Assembly (NCBI RefSeq): GCF_000801105.2 | Contig: NC_079515.1 | Span: 4,712,001 to 4,776,000, forward strand | Direction of reading: 5' to 3' | Length of the DNA: 64,000 nt | Source: Raphanus sativus | Lineage: Eukaryota; Streptophyta; Magnoliopsida; Brassicales; Brassicaceae | Part shown: positions 44,182-58,077 of the stretch, one piece after another | How the letters are laid out: each line of letters begins with the position of its first letter | Position numbering within the stretch: the first letter of the stretch is position 1 | Made by a program: the position numbers and the translations under genes | Notes under the pieces: model-generated | The model's input: only the letters and a program-made list of their open reading frames with translations | The model's database searches: none | Told to the model about the DNA's origin: nothing

Positions 44182-47100
44182 ATGGGGTCGAGAGGTGGGA
44201 AGTCGATACCTGATTCAGCAATGTCGTCCAAAGGCTCCAAATCTAGACCTGATAGCGACTCCAAACCTAAGCGACACAAGGTTAGCTTAGATTCCTACTT
44301 TTTTGAGCTTATCGCGATCTCCAAGGAAACGCAATTTACCTCTTAATTGGTTTTGTTTTCCAGACGCTGGAAGCTCCTAAAGAGCCGCGTCGACCTAAAA
44401 CTCACTGGGACCATGTTATAGAGGAGATGATTTGGCTGTCAAAGGTAACAGATTTGTGGCTTGTTTTGATCATTCTGCAAGAATTGGTATGCATGTTTGT
44501 TTGTTTGCTAAATGGGTGAACCTTTTGTTTAGGATTTTGAGTCGGAGAGGAAATGGAAGCTGGCGCAGGCGAAGAAAGTTGCTTTGAGGGCCAGCAAAGG
44601 AATGTTAGATCAGGCTTCTAGGGAAGAAAGGAAGCTAAAGGTCCTCTCTTTTTTTGTTTCCTCTGTTTACTCTACTTGCACACTCTAGCATTAGTTTTAA
44701 AAGTGAGAGTATTGCTTCTTACAGGAAGAAGAACAGAGACTAAGGAAAGTAGCCCTTAATATCTCTAAAGACGTTAAGAAGTTTTGGATCAAAGTTGAGA
44801 AGCTGGTAATTCTTTCGTTTTCTCTCTCTCCCTGCCCTTTTATATTTAAGGTTTGGCGTAACTTTTGAGCGTCGGAACTTGTTCTTCTATCTTAAAGGTG
44901 CTGTACAAGCATCAGCTAGTACGCAATGAGAAAAAGAAGAAGGCTATGGACAAGCAACTTGAGTTTCTGTTAGGCCAGACCGAGAGGTTACTATGCAACT
45001 TTTCTTTCACAGTTTTTTTTTTTGTGATTCTGGAATATATTGAGTAAAGACTGAGTTTTGTCTGTTGGTTTATGTTAGGTACTCAACTATGTTGGCAGAA
45101 AATTTGGTGGAGCCTTATAAACACGGTCAGAACAACTCTCCGAAACCTATTCTGGCTATTGAATCAAAAAGTGATGAGGAAAGGGCAGAAGAGACACCTT
45201 CGGAGTTGAATGCTTGTGAGCACCACATTACTCATCTCCGCATATGTTTACTGCAAGCAATTGAGCTGTATCCTAATAAATCTCCTGACATTGTAGCTGC
45301 AGGTCTTGAATCAGGAACTCTAGATGTCGATGAGGATTATGATCTCAATTCCGAGGATGCGTCTGTGAGTTTCAGTTTATAATTCAAGAAAACTATATAT
45401 TACCACTTATTGGCAGTTAACGTGTGTCACAGTTTGAATCGACCTGCATCTTATAAAAAAGATGGATTATAATTTGTTTTTGCTCTATTTGTAAGAGATA
45501 TGACACAAGTTAACAAATGAAATCGTTTTGTCTCGTCATGACACCACCCTGTTGAGAATTAAATGATTACGGTTTATTTATTAGTTCTGCATCCCTGATC
45601 ATTTGAAGAGTAATAAGTTTCATAGCTAATTTCGAACGCATAATTACACTTAGGAAGATGATGAAGATACTATTGAGGAGGATGAAAAGCACTTCACCAA
45701 ACAGGAAAGGCAGGAAGAGTTGGAAGCTTTGCAAAATGAAGTGGATCTACCAGTTGAGGAGCTACTCAGACGTTATACTGCTGGTAGAGGTAGGTATAGC
45801 TGTACACTCGCTATTCATTGGTTTTTTCTCCCCCATTTTGTCATATTTTACTATGATTACACCAAGCGGTATCCTCAATGAGTTTTAACTGTTTGAATTG
45901 CATCCTCAGTCAGCGGAGAAACCAGCCTAGAAAAGGATGAAAATGAAGCTAATCTGGCATCAGTAGGTGAAGATCATATCGAGGGTGAGCGGTATTAAGT
46001 TCTTATAATGTATTTGAAGTAATGAAACTGCTCTTTGACTTCCTTCCCATTTGACATGTGCAGATGACAAAAACAATCTTACAGCTTCTGAAGAAACTGA
46101 AGCGAGCCCAAGTGTTCGTCGTTCTGTAAGTTGTATGTCTTTTTAAAAATCCCATTATCTGATTTGCAATAAAAATTCTGGCTCAAATGTAATATTTATC
46201 CTTTATTTGTAGAATGATAGCTTTGATCATTTAGCAGTATCCGAGACCCATTCACATGACCACAAGCCAGGCCCAAAAACTACCTCTGTGGAGTCTGGAA
46301 AGGAAGATCAGACCTATGATTTCAACGATGAACAGGTAACTGGAATCTGATTTCCTTTGTTATCCTTCGTCAGAAGACCTTACCCATATTTTTTTCTCAT
46401 GAGTCTCTGATTCTGACTGCATAAATGCTAAACTTTCTGTTTCTCCTGAACATGTGCAGGAGGATGTTGACTTTGTTGCTGCCACTGGTGAGGAAAAGGT
46501 CAGTCTTTTAACTTTATTTTCTTAGCCTTGGCCCTTGGGCTCTTGTCGAAGGTTTTTGTTGAACGAACATATGGGTTCAAAACTTCAAATTGTATATTTT
46601 CTCTTTTGGTGCAGGATGATGAGACGACACTGTCCGTTGAAGAGGAACTGGCAAAAACAGATAATGTGGACCCCGTGGACGAGGTAACAAACATATATTG
46701 ATTATTCTGTTTTCTTGTAATATGAAAACGTTGTTAGCTGGAGAGTTTACAGACTGAAACTTGTCTTTGTACTACAGATTGCCCTGCTGCAGAAGGAGAG
46801 TGAAATGTCTATTGAAGAATTGCTTGCAAGGTATAAGGAGGTATGCTTTTAAGTCTCCTGTGTGCTTCTGTTCAGCTGCTTTGTTCGTATTTTTCTGTAA
46901 CTCAATTTCCCTGTTATAGGATTTCGGTGGCAAGGATTTATCTGAAGATGACTCTGGATATTCATGTGCACTATCTGAAGACACTGCAGTAGAGTCTCAC
47001 AATATCAGGCAGCAAGCTGATTCAGATGACGAAAATGTTAAATCAGCCGAATGTAAGCTAGCTTTACAGCCTTGCTCAGAAAAAGACGAAGGCACATCCA

Positions 47101-50100
47101 ATGGAATAAAAGAAGATAATGGTAAAGATAGTAGTGACAAAATTGCTGATGCAGCAGCAGCAGCAAGATCTGCACAGCCAACTGGATTTACATACTCTAC
47201 AACAAAAGTTAGAACGAAGTTGCCCTTTCTTCTCAAGCATTCTTTGCGTGAGTACCAACACATTGGCTTAGACTGGCTTGTCACGATGTATGAGAAAAGG
47301 TTAAATGGGATTTTAGCTGATGAAATGGGTCTTGGAAAGACAATCATGACCATCGCTCTTCTCGCGCATCTTGCTTGTGATAAGGGGATATGGGGTCCCC
47401 ATCTGATTGTGGTTCCAACAAGTGTGATGCTTAATTGGGAAACTGAATTTCTTAAATGGTGTCCTGCATTTAAAATTCTCACTTATTTTGGGAGTGCAAA
47501 GGAGCGGAAACTCAAGAGACAAGGATGGATGAAGCTGAACTCCTTCCATGTATGCATTACAACCTATAGGCTAGTTATCCAGGACAGTAAGATGTTCAAG
47601 CGCAAGAAGTGGAAGTACTTGATTCTTGACGAAGCCCATTTAATTAAGAACTGGAAGTCTCAGAGATGGCAGACTCTGTTAAACTTCAATTCTAAACGAA
47701 GAATTTTGTTGACTGGTACGCCGCTGCAGAATGATCTTATGGAACTGTGGTCGCTGATGCATTTTCTGATGCCACATGTCTTTCAGTCCCACCAGGAATT
47801 CAAAGATTGGTTCTGTAACCCGATAGCAGGGATGGTGGAGGGCCAAGATAAAATCAACAGAGAAGTTATTGATCGCTTGCATAATGTCCTCCGTCCTTTC
47901 CTTCTACGGCGCCTAAAAAGAGATGTAGAGAAACAACTTCCTCAGAAGCATGAGCATGTTATTTTCTGCAGATTGTCTAAGAGGCAGCGCAACTTGTATG
48001 AGGACTTCATAGCAAGCACAGAAACACAGACTACACTTAACAGCGGAAGCTTTTTTGGGATGATAAGTGTCATAATGCAACTGCGGAAAGTTTGTAACCA
48101 TCCTGATCTCTTTGAAGGTCGGCCTATTGTAAGTTCTTTTGATATGCCGGGAATTGATGTGCAGTTAAGTTCAAGAATCTGCTCTCTGCTTTTGAAAAGT
48201 CCATTTTCCAGAGTCGATCTTGAGGCTATGGGATTCTTATTCACCCATCATGATTTTACTATGACTGCGTGGGAAGGAGATGAGATCAAAGCTATTTCAA
48301 CGCCCTCAGATTTGATCAAGCAGCGCGTGGACTTGAAGGATAATCCAGAAGAAATTCCTCTGAGTTTAGTAAACCGCAAAAATCTGCAAGGGACAAATAT
48401 TTTTGAAGAAATCCGGAAGGCGGTCTTTGAGGAAAGGGTTAAAGAATCGGAGGATCGGGCAGCAGCCATTGCATGGTGGAATTCTTTGAGATGTCAGAGA
48501 AAGCCTACTTACTCTACATCTTTGAGAAGTCTTTTAACCATTAGGGGTCCTCTTGATGATATACACCACCTTAAAGCTAATCGTACATCTTACATGTATT
48601 CCTCAATGCTCGCTGACATAGTTCTTTCACCGATCGAGCGTTTTCAGAAGGTAATTGAGCTAGTCGAAGCTTTCACGTTTGCGATTCCAGCTGCACGAGT
48701 GTCTTCACCTGCTTGCTGGTGCAGCAAAAGTGACTCTCCAATTTTTCTTAGTCCATCGTACAGGGAGAAAGTTACAGATCTTGTATCACCTCTTCTGTCT
48801 CCGATTAGACCCGCAATCGTTAGGAGACAAGTATATTTTCCAGATAGGCGGCTGATACAGTTTGACTGTGGTAAGCTGCAGGAGCTTGCTATGTTACTGA
48901 GAAAATTAAAATTTGGGGGTCACAGAGCATTGATATTCACGCAAATGACAAAGATGCTTGACGTCTTGGAGGCTTTCATCAATTTATACGGTTATACCTA
49001 CATGCGTCTTGACGGTTCTACTCCACCAGAAGAGAGGCAGACATTAATGCAGCGGTTTAACACAAATCCCAAGATTTTTCTTTTTATCTTGTCAACCCGA
49101 AGTGGGGGTGTTGGCATAAACCTTGTTGGTGCAGACACGGTTATCTTCTATGACAGTGACTGGAATCCCGCAATGGATCAACAAGCTCAAGATCGCTGCC
49201 ACAGGATTGGTCAGACACGGGAAGTGCATATTTATCGGTTGATAAGTGAGAGCACCATTGAAGAGAATATCTTGAAGAAAGCAAACCAGAAGCGTGCGCT
49301 TGATAACCTAGTGATTCAGAATGGTGAATATAACACCGAGTTTTTCAAGAAGCTCGACCCAATGGAATTGTTCTCTGGGCATAAGACTCTGGCCAGGAAG
49401 GATGAAGAGGAAAAGATCAAGAATTGTGAGTCGGAGCTCCCTCTGTCAAATGCTGATGTCGAGGCTGCTTTAAAACATGCAGAAGATGAAGCAGATTATA
49501 TGGCTCTCAAAAGAGTAGAAGAAGAAGAAGCTGTGGACAATCAAGAGTTTACAGAAGAACCTGTAGAGAGACCAGAAGACGATGAGCTAGTTAATGAGGA
49601 TGATATAAAGTCTGATGAGCCTGCTGATCAAGGTGTAGCTACAGCAGAGTCGACTAAAGAAGAAATTTCATTGTTACCTGCTGATAACACGGATGAGAGA
49701 GCTGACATGATTACTTTAAGCCAAGAAGAAGACAATGATGTACCAGATGATGTCAAGCAAATGGCTGCAGCAGCCGCCGCTTCTGGACAAGCTATCTCAT
49801 CCTTTGAGAACCAGCTGCGTCCTATTGATAGATATGCGATTAGATTTTTAGAGGTTTGGGACCCCGTCATTGTTGAGGCTGCGATTGAAAATGAAGCGGG
49901 ATTTGAAGAGAAAGAATGGGAACTTGACCACATTGAGAAGTACAAGGAGGAAATGGAAGCTGAAATTGATGATGGTGAAGAGCCTCTTGTTTATGAGAGT
50001 AAGTCTTTATTTTTTTTTGCTTATTCTATGCAATCACTTAACTCTTATGATGTTAATTCATAGGCTGATTTTTATCTCTCATGTGATGTTGTGCTATTTT

Positions 50101-52349
50101 CAGAATGGGATGCTGATTTTGCAACCGAGGCATACAGACAGCAAGTTGAAGTTTTAGCTCAGCACCAGGTTAGATTAACTAATGCATCTGCAATGGCCTT
50201 CTGCATTTCCGATTGGTCACGTTTCTACTTATTATTGTAGTTGATGGAAGATCTAGAAAATGAAGCTAGAGAGAGGGAAGCTGCAGAGGAGGCTGAAAGG
50301 CGTTTGGCACTGTAAGACACTTTTGAACCAACACAGTTTAATGTCAATATGATTATCTAGGACAATATTGTTGAAAATTATGACAGCAATGATAGGCAAG
50401 CACTTATTTCTAGTTATTGGTTGAAACCTTTTTTTTTCCCTCAGGAACGAAAGTGCCCCTGTACTTAAACCTAAGAAGAAGAAAAAGGTGAAGAAAGCCA
50501 AATATAAATCCCTGAAAAAAGGATCACTGGGGTCCGAATCAAAACAAGTGAAGCCAGTGGTGAAAGTTGAAGATTCGACTGATGATGAGGATGAAGAATG
50601 CGGATATGTGAGTAGCAGCGATTCAGACATGGTCTCACCGCGTTTGCAGAAACGTATAAAGGGCAAGAAAAGAGAATTAGTCTTCGACACTGATGAAGAG
50701 AAGAACTCAAAGAAGAAAGCAAAGAAGCAGAAGAAGTCTCTTTCACATTCAGATATCAAATGCAAGAGTCCGCATGAGGAACTACTTCCATCAAAGCCAT
50801 CTGACAGTATGGCTGTTGATAATGAATTGAAACCGGCAAACAGGGGTAAAACTCTAGGGAAAAAATTCATCACTTCTATGCCAATAAAGCGCGTCCTTAT
50901 GATCAAGCCAGAGAAATTGAAGAAAGGAAATCTGTGGTCTAGAGACTGTGTTCCCTCACCTGATTCTTGGTTGCCTCAGGAAGATGCTGTATTGTGTGCT
51001 ATGGTTCATGAATATGGGTCTAACTGGAGTTTAGTTAGCGAGACTCTTTATGGAATGACTGCTGGTGGGGCATACAGAGGAAGGCATCGCCATCCTGCAT
51101 ATTGTTGTGAGAGATATAGGGAGCTTATGCAGCGACATATTTTGTCTGCTTCCGACAGTGTAGTGAACGAAAAGAACCTTAACGCGGGTTCTGGGAAGGC
51201 CCTCCTTAAAGTCACTGAGGTAAGGTTGACAATGCCATAGCGTTATAAATTGATATGTAGATTAGGTTCTCACTTGCGGGCATCAAAGTATAATGAATTA
51301 GGGATATTCTGAAATTCGTATTGTAAACGGGGACGGACTTACCCAGGAAATGCTTTTCACCAATATTCTAATTTTGGTGCAGGAAAATATGCGGGCACTC
51401 CTAAATGTTGCAGCTGAGCAGCCAGATACGGAGATGCTCCTTCAAAAACACTTTACTTGCTTGCTGTCTTCAATTTGGAGGACGTCAACACGCTCTACAA
51501 ACAATCAAATGCGCTCCTTAAATAATCCCATATTCAACAGACAGGTTATGGGTTCTGCGAATCACACTCAAGAATTAGGTAGTAAACCTTTTCAGGGGAT
51601 GAAGATCACCAGCTTGAGTAGCAAGTTGGTAGAATCTGCTCTCCAGAACTCAAGCACGAGCCAGCCACCCGATACTGTTTCTCGTTCTAGATTACAGGAG
51701 GATCAACCTGTCCATAAAGTGGGATTAGACCTAACCTTGGAATTCCCACGTGGCAATGATGATTCCACGACTCATTTCCCACCCATCATAAAGCTAACTA
51801 TTGATGGATCAGATTCATTCAATTATGTGAATGACCCTCCAAGTGGTGATAAGCTCAAAGCATCTCGGGTTGCTGCAGAGGACCGTTACAGGTTTGTAAC
51901 TCTATCCATGCCAAAAGCTCTCTATAATTCTTGAGTAGTGGTCACTAAGTATCAGTGATTTTGTTTGTAGGAATGCTGCAAATGCGTGTATTGAAGATAC
52001 ATTTGGATGGGCTTCAAACACGTTCCCCGCATATGATCCGAAGTCAAGAAGTGGAGTGAAAGCACCGTCTTTGGGGAAGCACAAGCTATCCGCCTCAGAC
52101 ACACCCAAGTCCTCAAAAAGCAAACAGCGAAAACTCTCAGCAGCAGAACAATCGGAAGTGGCATGGGTGAGACCAAATGACCCTAATCTCAAGTTCGATT
52201 TTACACCTGCGGATAGAGAAGAGGAGGAAGAGGAGAAGGAGGTTTCAGAAGAGATAGAGATGATAGGTTGTTCACATTGGTACGATCCTTTGTTAACCTC
52301 AGGCCTTGATGATTGCTCATTAGAGTCTGAACCGTCAGGAATAGAGTAG
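44182..52349 (+). CDS. PIE1: SWR1-complex Snf2 ATPase PIE1
   Basis: Nineteen coding exons splice in frame to 2062 aa; the largest is exon 14 (46920-49998). Others begin at 44182, 44364, 44533, 44725, 44898, 45079, 45654, 45910, 46064, 46213, 46460, 46615, 46778, 50104, 50241, 50445, 51383 and 51971. PIE1 is the catalytic subunit that swaps H2A for H2A.Z and thereby sustains FLC expression and represses flowering. Domains: HSA (about 38-110, PKTHWDHVIEEMIWLSKDFE), long acidic linkers, Snf2 ATPase with Walker A MGLGKT (about 573-578) and DEAH (674-677), a long insertion, then the second helicase lobe (STRSGGVGINLVGADTVIFY; DRCHRIGQT), and a SANT/Myb-like domain at about 1681-1735 (LPQEDAVLCAMVHEYGSNW). 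Position matches At3g12810. Confidence 0.96.
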
Positions 52350-52606
52350 TAGAGGCTTTGTAAAAGTAAAAACTGCATGCAGACAAAAATGCTGATGATT
52401 GTGGATGACCCCAGCTTTGTAGGTTTTTTTTTGTTTCCAGAGATCTTGAAAATATTGAATCTCAAATATGATTCTATTCGGACTTGTTTACAATCTAAAA
52501 ATTTATACACTATGATTCGAACATGATATCAGTCTACTCTAGATGTGAGCTGATATTTTAGAGTGGAAACTAGGTCAATGCAAAAATAATACATGATTAT
52601 ATGGAT

Positions 52607-53165
52607 TCACTGTGTTCTAGAAAGTTTGGTACTTTGGTTATCTAGATAGTTTAGCCATTCATTGTAATCATCTAGCTCTGGTTCAACCATTCGGTTACAT
52701 GGCTCATGGTCTGATTGCTTATGGATTTCTAGCGAGTCCGGTTTAGATATAGGGGGCGGAGGAATCTGGTGGTCTTGAAGAAGAAAGTCTAATGGTTCCT
52801 GATCACGCTTATAATTGTTAATAGTATAGGACAGTGAAGAGGTTTGATTGGTAACCTTTGATGATGATGGTGAATCGCTCTTCATCAATCGTTTCTTGAG
52901 ATGAGTGTTCCACACATTCTTGATCTCGTTGTCTGTTCTACCAGATAATTGTGAAGCGATCTTTGAGTTTGACCACGTGATCAATTAATGCACTATTTAT
53001 ACGTCTTGCTTGTATATACTTCAGAATGGAAGATGATTAAGATAAGGGGACATGGCTTTACTTGTTTCCAAGAGGTTGGTGTAGGTGGATGATGGTATCG
53101 TTTGGGAACTGGTCTCAGATAGTTTATCCATCTTAAACGGCAACTCTTTCCACATCTCTTCAGTC
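52607..53165 (-). pseudogene. MYB10: MYB10 remnant, broken
   Basis: Two pieces of an R2R3-MYB gene lie at the place of At3g12820. Piece one, 53165-53062, encodes the R2 end ([18 protein letters not shown]) and then a disrupted R3 start. Compared with MYB67, 39 bases between LRP and TII are replaced by 13, which shifts the frame; the following [12 protein letters not shown] lies in another frame. Piece two, 52984-52607, encodes [20 protein letters not shown] and a tail ending KLSRTQ. The expected AG acceptor before its TGG codon is absent (the sequence reads cacgtgg) and the nearest upstream AG would add an in-frame stop. Two extra codons (AAC TCA) also sit in the third helix. The first exon of R2 is not found upstream. 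Not functional as it stands. Confidence 0.8.
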
Positions 53166-54703
53166 CTATATTATTTCAAGTTAAAACATACATTATTAAT
53201 CCATAGACACCAAAACTATAAGATTATCTTCAGAGTTCAAAAAGAGAAAATGAAAATTAGAAACTGAGTAACTTAGTCAAATCAACAACACATTCATTCA
53301 CTAATTTATATATCCAAATGAAGATTTCATCAAATGCTCCATATGTTTGGTTTAAGTTTCACCACATCTAAACAACTTTATTTACACTTTTTAGTTTAAA
53401 CATTTATTTCAAAAGCTTATTACATCTTTCGGAAGAATCTGTATATGCCTATTCAACTTTAATAAGGAAATAAAGGTATAATACACGATCGTTACAGTCA
53501 CAAATTGTGCCATTGTGGACATCTCATATGATATTCTTCAAAGAAAAATATGATTCCTTTCTGAAAAAAACACCAAAATCGTAACTGAACAGGAATACAA
53601 TGAATTACATTATTGAATTATTTTGAGAATAATGGCATATGAGTGAGGTGGAGAGATGAACAGAGTAGAATGCATGATATCTTCCAACATCAACTTGTCC
53701 TATATATATGAGCATCTGTTGTGTCTTCTTTGTAGAGCACACGTCGTCGTTAACTTGTTCAAATTTCCACGTGCCTGTCCTACGATCATCTTCATATAAA
53801 ATGAAGTAGTTAGCTTGATATATCATTGGTAACAGACGTTGAAGATTCGAGATTTTTGAGTTTTCGAGTTTTATAGAGATAAACCTTGAAAGTATACGGG
53901 GCCGCATATGGGCCTTTATGAGTTTTGAGACTAAAATGGCTCTACAGTTGTTCAGCTAAGCAGATTTCTAAACGCATAGTCTTCAACATACTCGCTTTTA
54001 AATTCTAATCAATCATGAGGTCAGTCGCTTCCTCTGAAGCAGCATAATTCCATTCGTACATGAAATGAGCTGCACAAGCTTCTTATTACTATGGCCTTGC
54101 AATTTATGAATCTTTTATTTTTAAAATTAAATTATATATAACATGTTATCATTTCGACCTCTTCTTAATGGCATTATCAACAAATGACATTTTTATTATA
54201 AGTTCTTTGTCGTTTCAGTAACGTAGTTGTGCTTACCGTTGAAAGATGCTTGATGATAGTCATGAAGAAAAAAATCGGTTTCATACTTGGGCAGATATCA
54301 TAATTAATATGTTCATTACAAAAATTAGAGAAACATATAAAACTTTCATATAGTTGGTTCCATCAAATAACTATATGAAATTAAAGGTAATATGTGGCTC
54401 GATGATTTTGACTATATTATACTCCGTACGTGTTAAAAATCTAACATCACTATGGACGTTGATGTTACACCGACGGACCGACCTTTTAAAATTCTGGCTA
54501 CCTTGACTAGTTGGATCAGTCGAGTCGACTTTAGTGTATATAATAAAACGTATTGATTGGCAATAAATAGCACAAAACAAAAGAAACCTACAATTAATGA
54601 TTGACTGCTTTATATAACGGGCATGTGATGCAACATGGGATACCATATAAATGGACGAAATTTCAAACTCTATTAGCGCCCTTCCTCAGATTGGTCACAC
54701 AAT

Positions 54704-54744
54704 CAATAATTACTAGATTCTTTTTGACAACCAATAATTACTAG
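54704..54744. repeat. 13-bp direct repeat around a 15-bp insert
   Basis: CAATAATTACTAG at 54704-54716 recurs at 54732-54744. The insert is ATTCTTTTTGACAAC. Confidence 0.7.
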
Positions 54745-55309
54745 TTTTATTTAAACTATGAAGACGATATATGGATATATATTATCATTGAGAATCCATA
54801 TATAGATGCGGACAGTTAAACTTCCACATGTAGTTCACTCGGGTGGTATAAAAGCATATATACACATGTGGCTGGGTCTTCTATATTGATGTATGGTTGA
54901 TTAACATACAACGAATATTACCTGAAAAGGTCATAAGAACGATGTGTGTAAACACGCGTATGATGTGCTTCAAATGCAAATAAAGTGAAATGGCATATTT
55001 ACATTGATAAACAACTTATAATAATGGCTTTTGAAGCAAGCTCATTGGTTTAGTGTTGGAAGACTTAGCATGCATAGCTCGAGTTAAGTAATGGTTCAAA
55101 AAAAACTTCTAATACGATTTAATAATTGTTAATCACACCATATGCAGATCAAACTACAATAATACTCAGCTCTTTCGGGGATTCTCTGGTTTTATATTAA
55201 AACAAATTGGTGTTTTAGTATAGTTTTATGGCCTAGACGGCTAGACATATATGTTGGAGTAGACATCAAGTTGAAATTTAATCTGATTGGATCTGATCAG
55301 AGAGATGGA

Positions 55310-55915
55310 ACTCAAACCTTTTAAATCGAAAAAAACTCAAACTAAAATTTTATGTTTTAAATTTTCTAACTATAAACCGTTAATGTCGTTACTTTCCGTT
55401 AACAAAATCGTCTTTTGAATAGAGACTTGTTAAATCAAAACACAGTGTTCCATATAATTTAAAAAACGACACAAGATTCTTATAATCGATAGATATTCAA
55501 GTGATTTATGTGATTATATGAAACTATGTGTATCTATTTAATGGATTCTCTTTTAGAAAATAGGACTTTGTTTACAGAGTTGAAAGACATTAAAAGTTTA
55601 ATAGTTGAAGGTTTAAAATATGAAGTTTTAGTTGAGAATTTTTCATCCAATTTAACAAAATTGGAGGTTTGAATTACTAAAATATTCATTAATTGTAAAA
55701 GCCATTGTTGTTTTCATAATACATAAAATGCCGTGTTTTGATTTAACGGATTTCCGTAAAAAAAATGATTTTTCTTTTCTTTTCGAATGAAACTTGATTT
55801 TTTAACGAAATGTTAGAAGCATTAACGGTTTAATAGTTGAAAGTTTAAAAACATAAAATTTTAATTGAAATTTTTTTATCTGATTTTGAAATAGTCAGGG
55901 ATTCAAATCATTAGA
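55310..55915. mobile_element. Foldback-type inverted repeat element
   Basis: The left arm (about 55325-55455) contains actaaaattttatgtttt, aaaccgttaatg and ttaaatcaaaacacagtg. The right arm (about 55735-55905) holds their reverse complements in the opposite order. A third, partial copy lies between them (about 55565-55680) in right-arm orientation. No coding sequence. Boundaries and target duplication not resolved. Confidence 0.55.
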
Positions 55916-56082
55916 AACCCTATATTCAACCCACATCATTTTATAACTTTTAAGATGATTCAATTATATATTTTCAGTATTTTGCATAATGTTTGAAGAG
56001 TTAGAAACGGGTTGCTCTAACGCTACAGAGTTGCAGAATGTCATTATCCTTATTTAACACATTGACAAATTTACCCCTCCTG

Positions 56083-56134
56083 TAATTTCGGTGAAACATT
56101 TTTTTTTTTGAACAAACTAATTTCGGTGGAACAT
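56083..56134. repeat. 17-bp direct repeat around a poly-T insert
   Basis: TAATTTCGGTGAAACAT at 56083-56099 recurs with one change at 56118-56134. The 18-bp insert is ten T, then GAACAAAC. Confidence 0.75.
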
Positions 56135-56303
56135 CAAATCCAAAAAAAAAAACTGGAATCTTCATGTAACAAAACCCAGAACTTACGCTTACATACTAAA
56201 CCGATGCAATTTCCATATATATATTTCTCCACAAGAGTTTCAAACCGATACCTAAACCGGTGAAAAATAGGAAATTTGCAACGAACAACATATATAATAT
56301 ATA

Positions 56304-57351
56304 CTAGATTTTGACCCGCACGCCCGTGCGGGTATATTTTTTATAAAATGTGTTGATATTTGTTTTTCATGTCAATATTAGAATTGAGCAAAAAAAACTC
56401 GAATCCAGAAAATCGAAACGATCCTGATCCAAAAAGAAGTACGAACCCGAACCGAAATTGATTAAATATCTAAATTATTCAAAATTTTGGTATTTAGATA
56501 ACTGAAACTGAATCCGATCCAAACCGAAGTATTTTGGATATCTAAATGTATTTAAAAAGATTTATATACTTATATATATATGTGTATATATATTATTTTT
56601 TAGATTTAATGTATATAAAAACATCCAGAATATATATGATACTTTTAAGTTAGTTTAAATAATTGAAAACATATATAAATAGTCAAATATAAATATTTAA
56701 AATATTTAAAGTATACTCAAAACACCAAAAATACTGAAAATAATTATTGATTCTCTATCTAAATATTTAAATCAAACCAATTTATATGTTAAGTTTATGT
56801 ATTCTGATATATGTTATTCAAATTTATATGTAATATATTATTTTGTTTATATATTTTGAATTTTACGGTATATAATGAATTTTAAAAATAATTTAAATGG
56901 TTTATCCGAATCTGAACGAACCCGCAAAGATCTGAATCGAACATGAACCAAAATTTAGAAATATCTGAATGAGACTGAAATCTTTGACCCTAGAAACCCG
57001 AAACCCAAACAGACCCGAACCAAATACGAATGGGGTCCCCGAAATCGCACCCCTAATTCACAATCTATTTTTTCCCTTTAAAAACAGAACAAACATATAA
57101 TTAATAGTATTTTATACGTACTATCATATAAATAATCACATATATTATATTTTTAAACTTAATGTGAAATATAAAAATCATAATTTAAGTTTGTATATGA
57201 AATTTGACTTTTATTGTATTTTTGTATATATTGAAAACATTTTTTAATAATGATTATTGGAAAATATTTTAGTAAAAATAAATTTTTGAAATATGTATAT
57301 TTGAATCCATTTTTGATATAAATAAATTTTAAATTATTATTTTGATTTGAA

Positions 57352-57410
<59 letters not shown>

Positions 57411-57957
57411 TAAATTTTGTTTATGATTATTTTAGACAAATGATATTTTTAGATAATTAGATTAGCTCATTCTTTGTATATTTTAAAGTTGGCTCAGATA
57501 GATTGTTTTCATAACATAATAAATTTCCAAATTTTTTTAATAACATAAATTCATTCTTTTCTTAAAGTTATGATATCTATATTTTCAAACAACATTATAT
57601 CTTTTTATATTGATATTTATATTTCCAAACAAATTTATTTATTTTTAAAATTACTATCAAAATTTTCAAACAAACATCTTTTTAAAATTGTTATACATAT
57701 TTCCAAACAAACTTAATTTATACTTCATTTTAATAACATAGACAATGATAGTGATCATGATATGGGCAAGGTACAATAAGCCCAAGACATATAATACTAT
57801 TTGAAACAAAACCCACGACTTTTATGGTAATGTCAACATAATTGGTTTTGTAGAGAATGTTAAAAACGGCAGTATTTTAATGAATGGCATGAAGTTGTAA
57901 TTTTTGAGGAAAATTTAGGGTTAATTACTAATTGTACTTCAGTTTTAATAGATTAGA
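56304..57957 (-). mobile_element. Complete non-autonomous Helitron
   Basis: On the minus strand the element begins TCTAATCTATTAAAACTGAA directly after an A, and ends with a hairpin (56333-56314: ACCCGCAC, loop, GTGCGGGT), a short AT-rich spacer and CTAG followed by T. A|T insertion without duplication, the 5' TC and the 3' hairpin-CTRR all follow Helitron rules. Length 1654 bp, no coding sequence. It contains a long (AT)n tract at 57351-57406. The 5' start resembles that of the Helitron at 63321. Confidence 0.75.
57351..57406. repeat. (AT)n microsatellite
   Basis: More than 50 bases of nearly perfect AT dinucleotide repeat, interrupted once. Confidence 0.9.
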
Positions 57958-58077
57958 TGGAGATATGTACATCAACACCAACGAATTATTATTACTCTGT
58001 GTCTGAACAAAAACACAACTAGATCCATCTCTGTGACTCTGCCTCTCTACCTACCAAGGATTCTTCTAAAAATCTTC

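Larger units (their letters stand above)
53166..56303. other. Intergenic DNA between MYB10 remnant and a Helitron
   Basis: AT-rich and mostly unassigned. A minus-strand open frame of 100 codons at 53605-53907 has no domain I recognise. The inverted repeat at about 55310-55915 and small duplications at 54704 and 56083 are listed separately. Confidence 0.4.

Noticed and set aside
53605..53907. Small protein gene on the minus strand
   Set aside because: One hundred codons with no recognised domain, no clear start context and beside a pseudogene; kept as intergenic.
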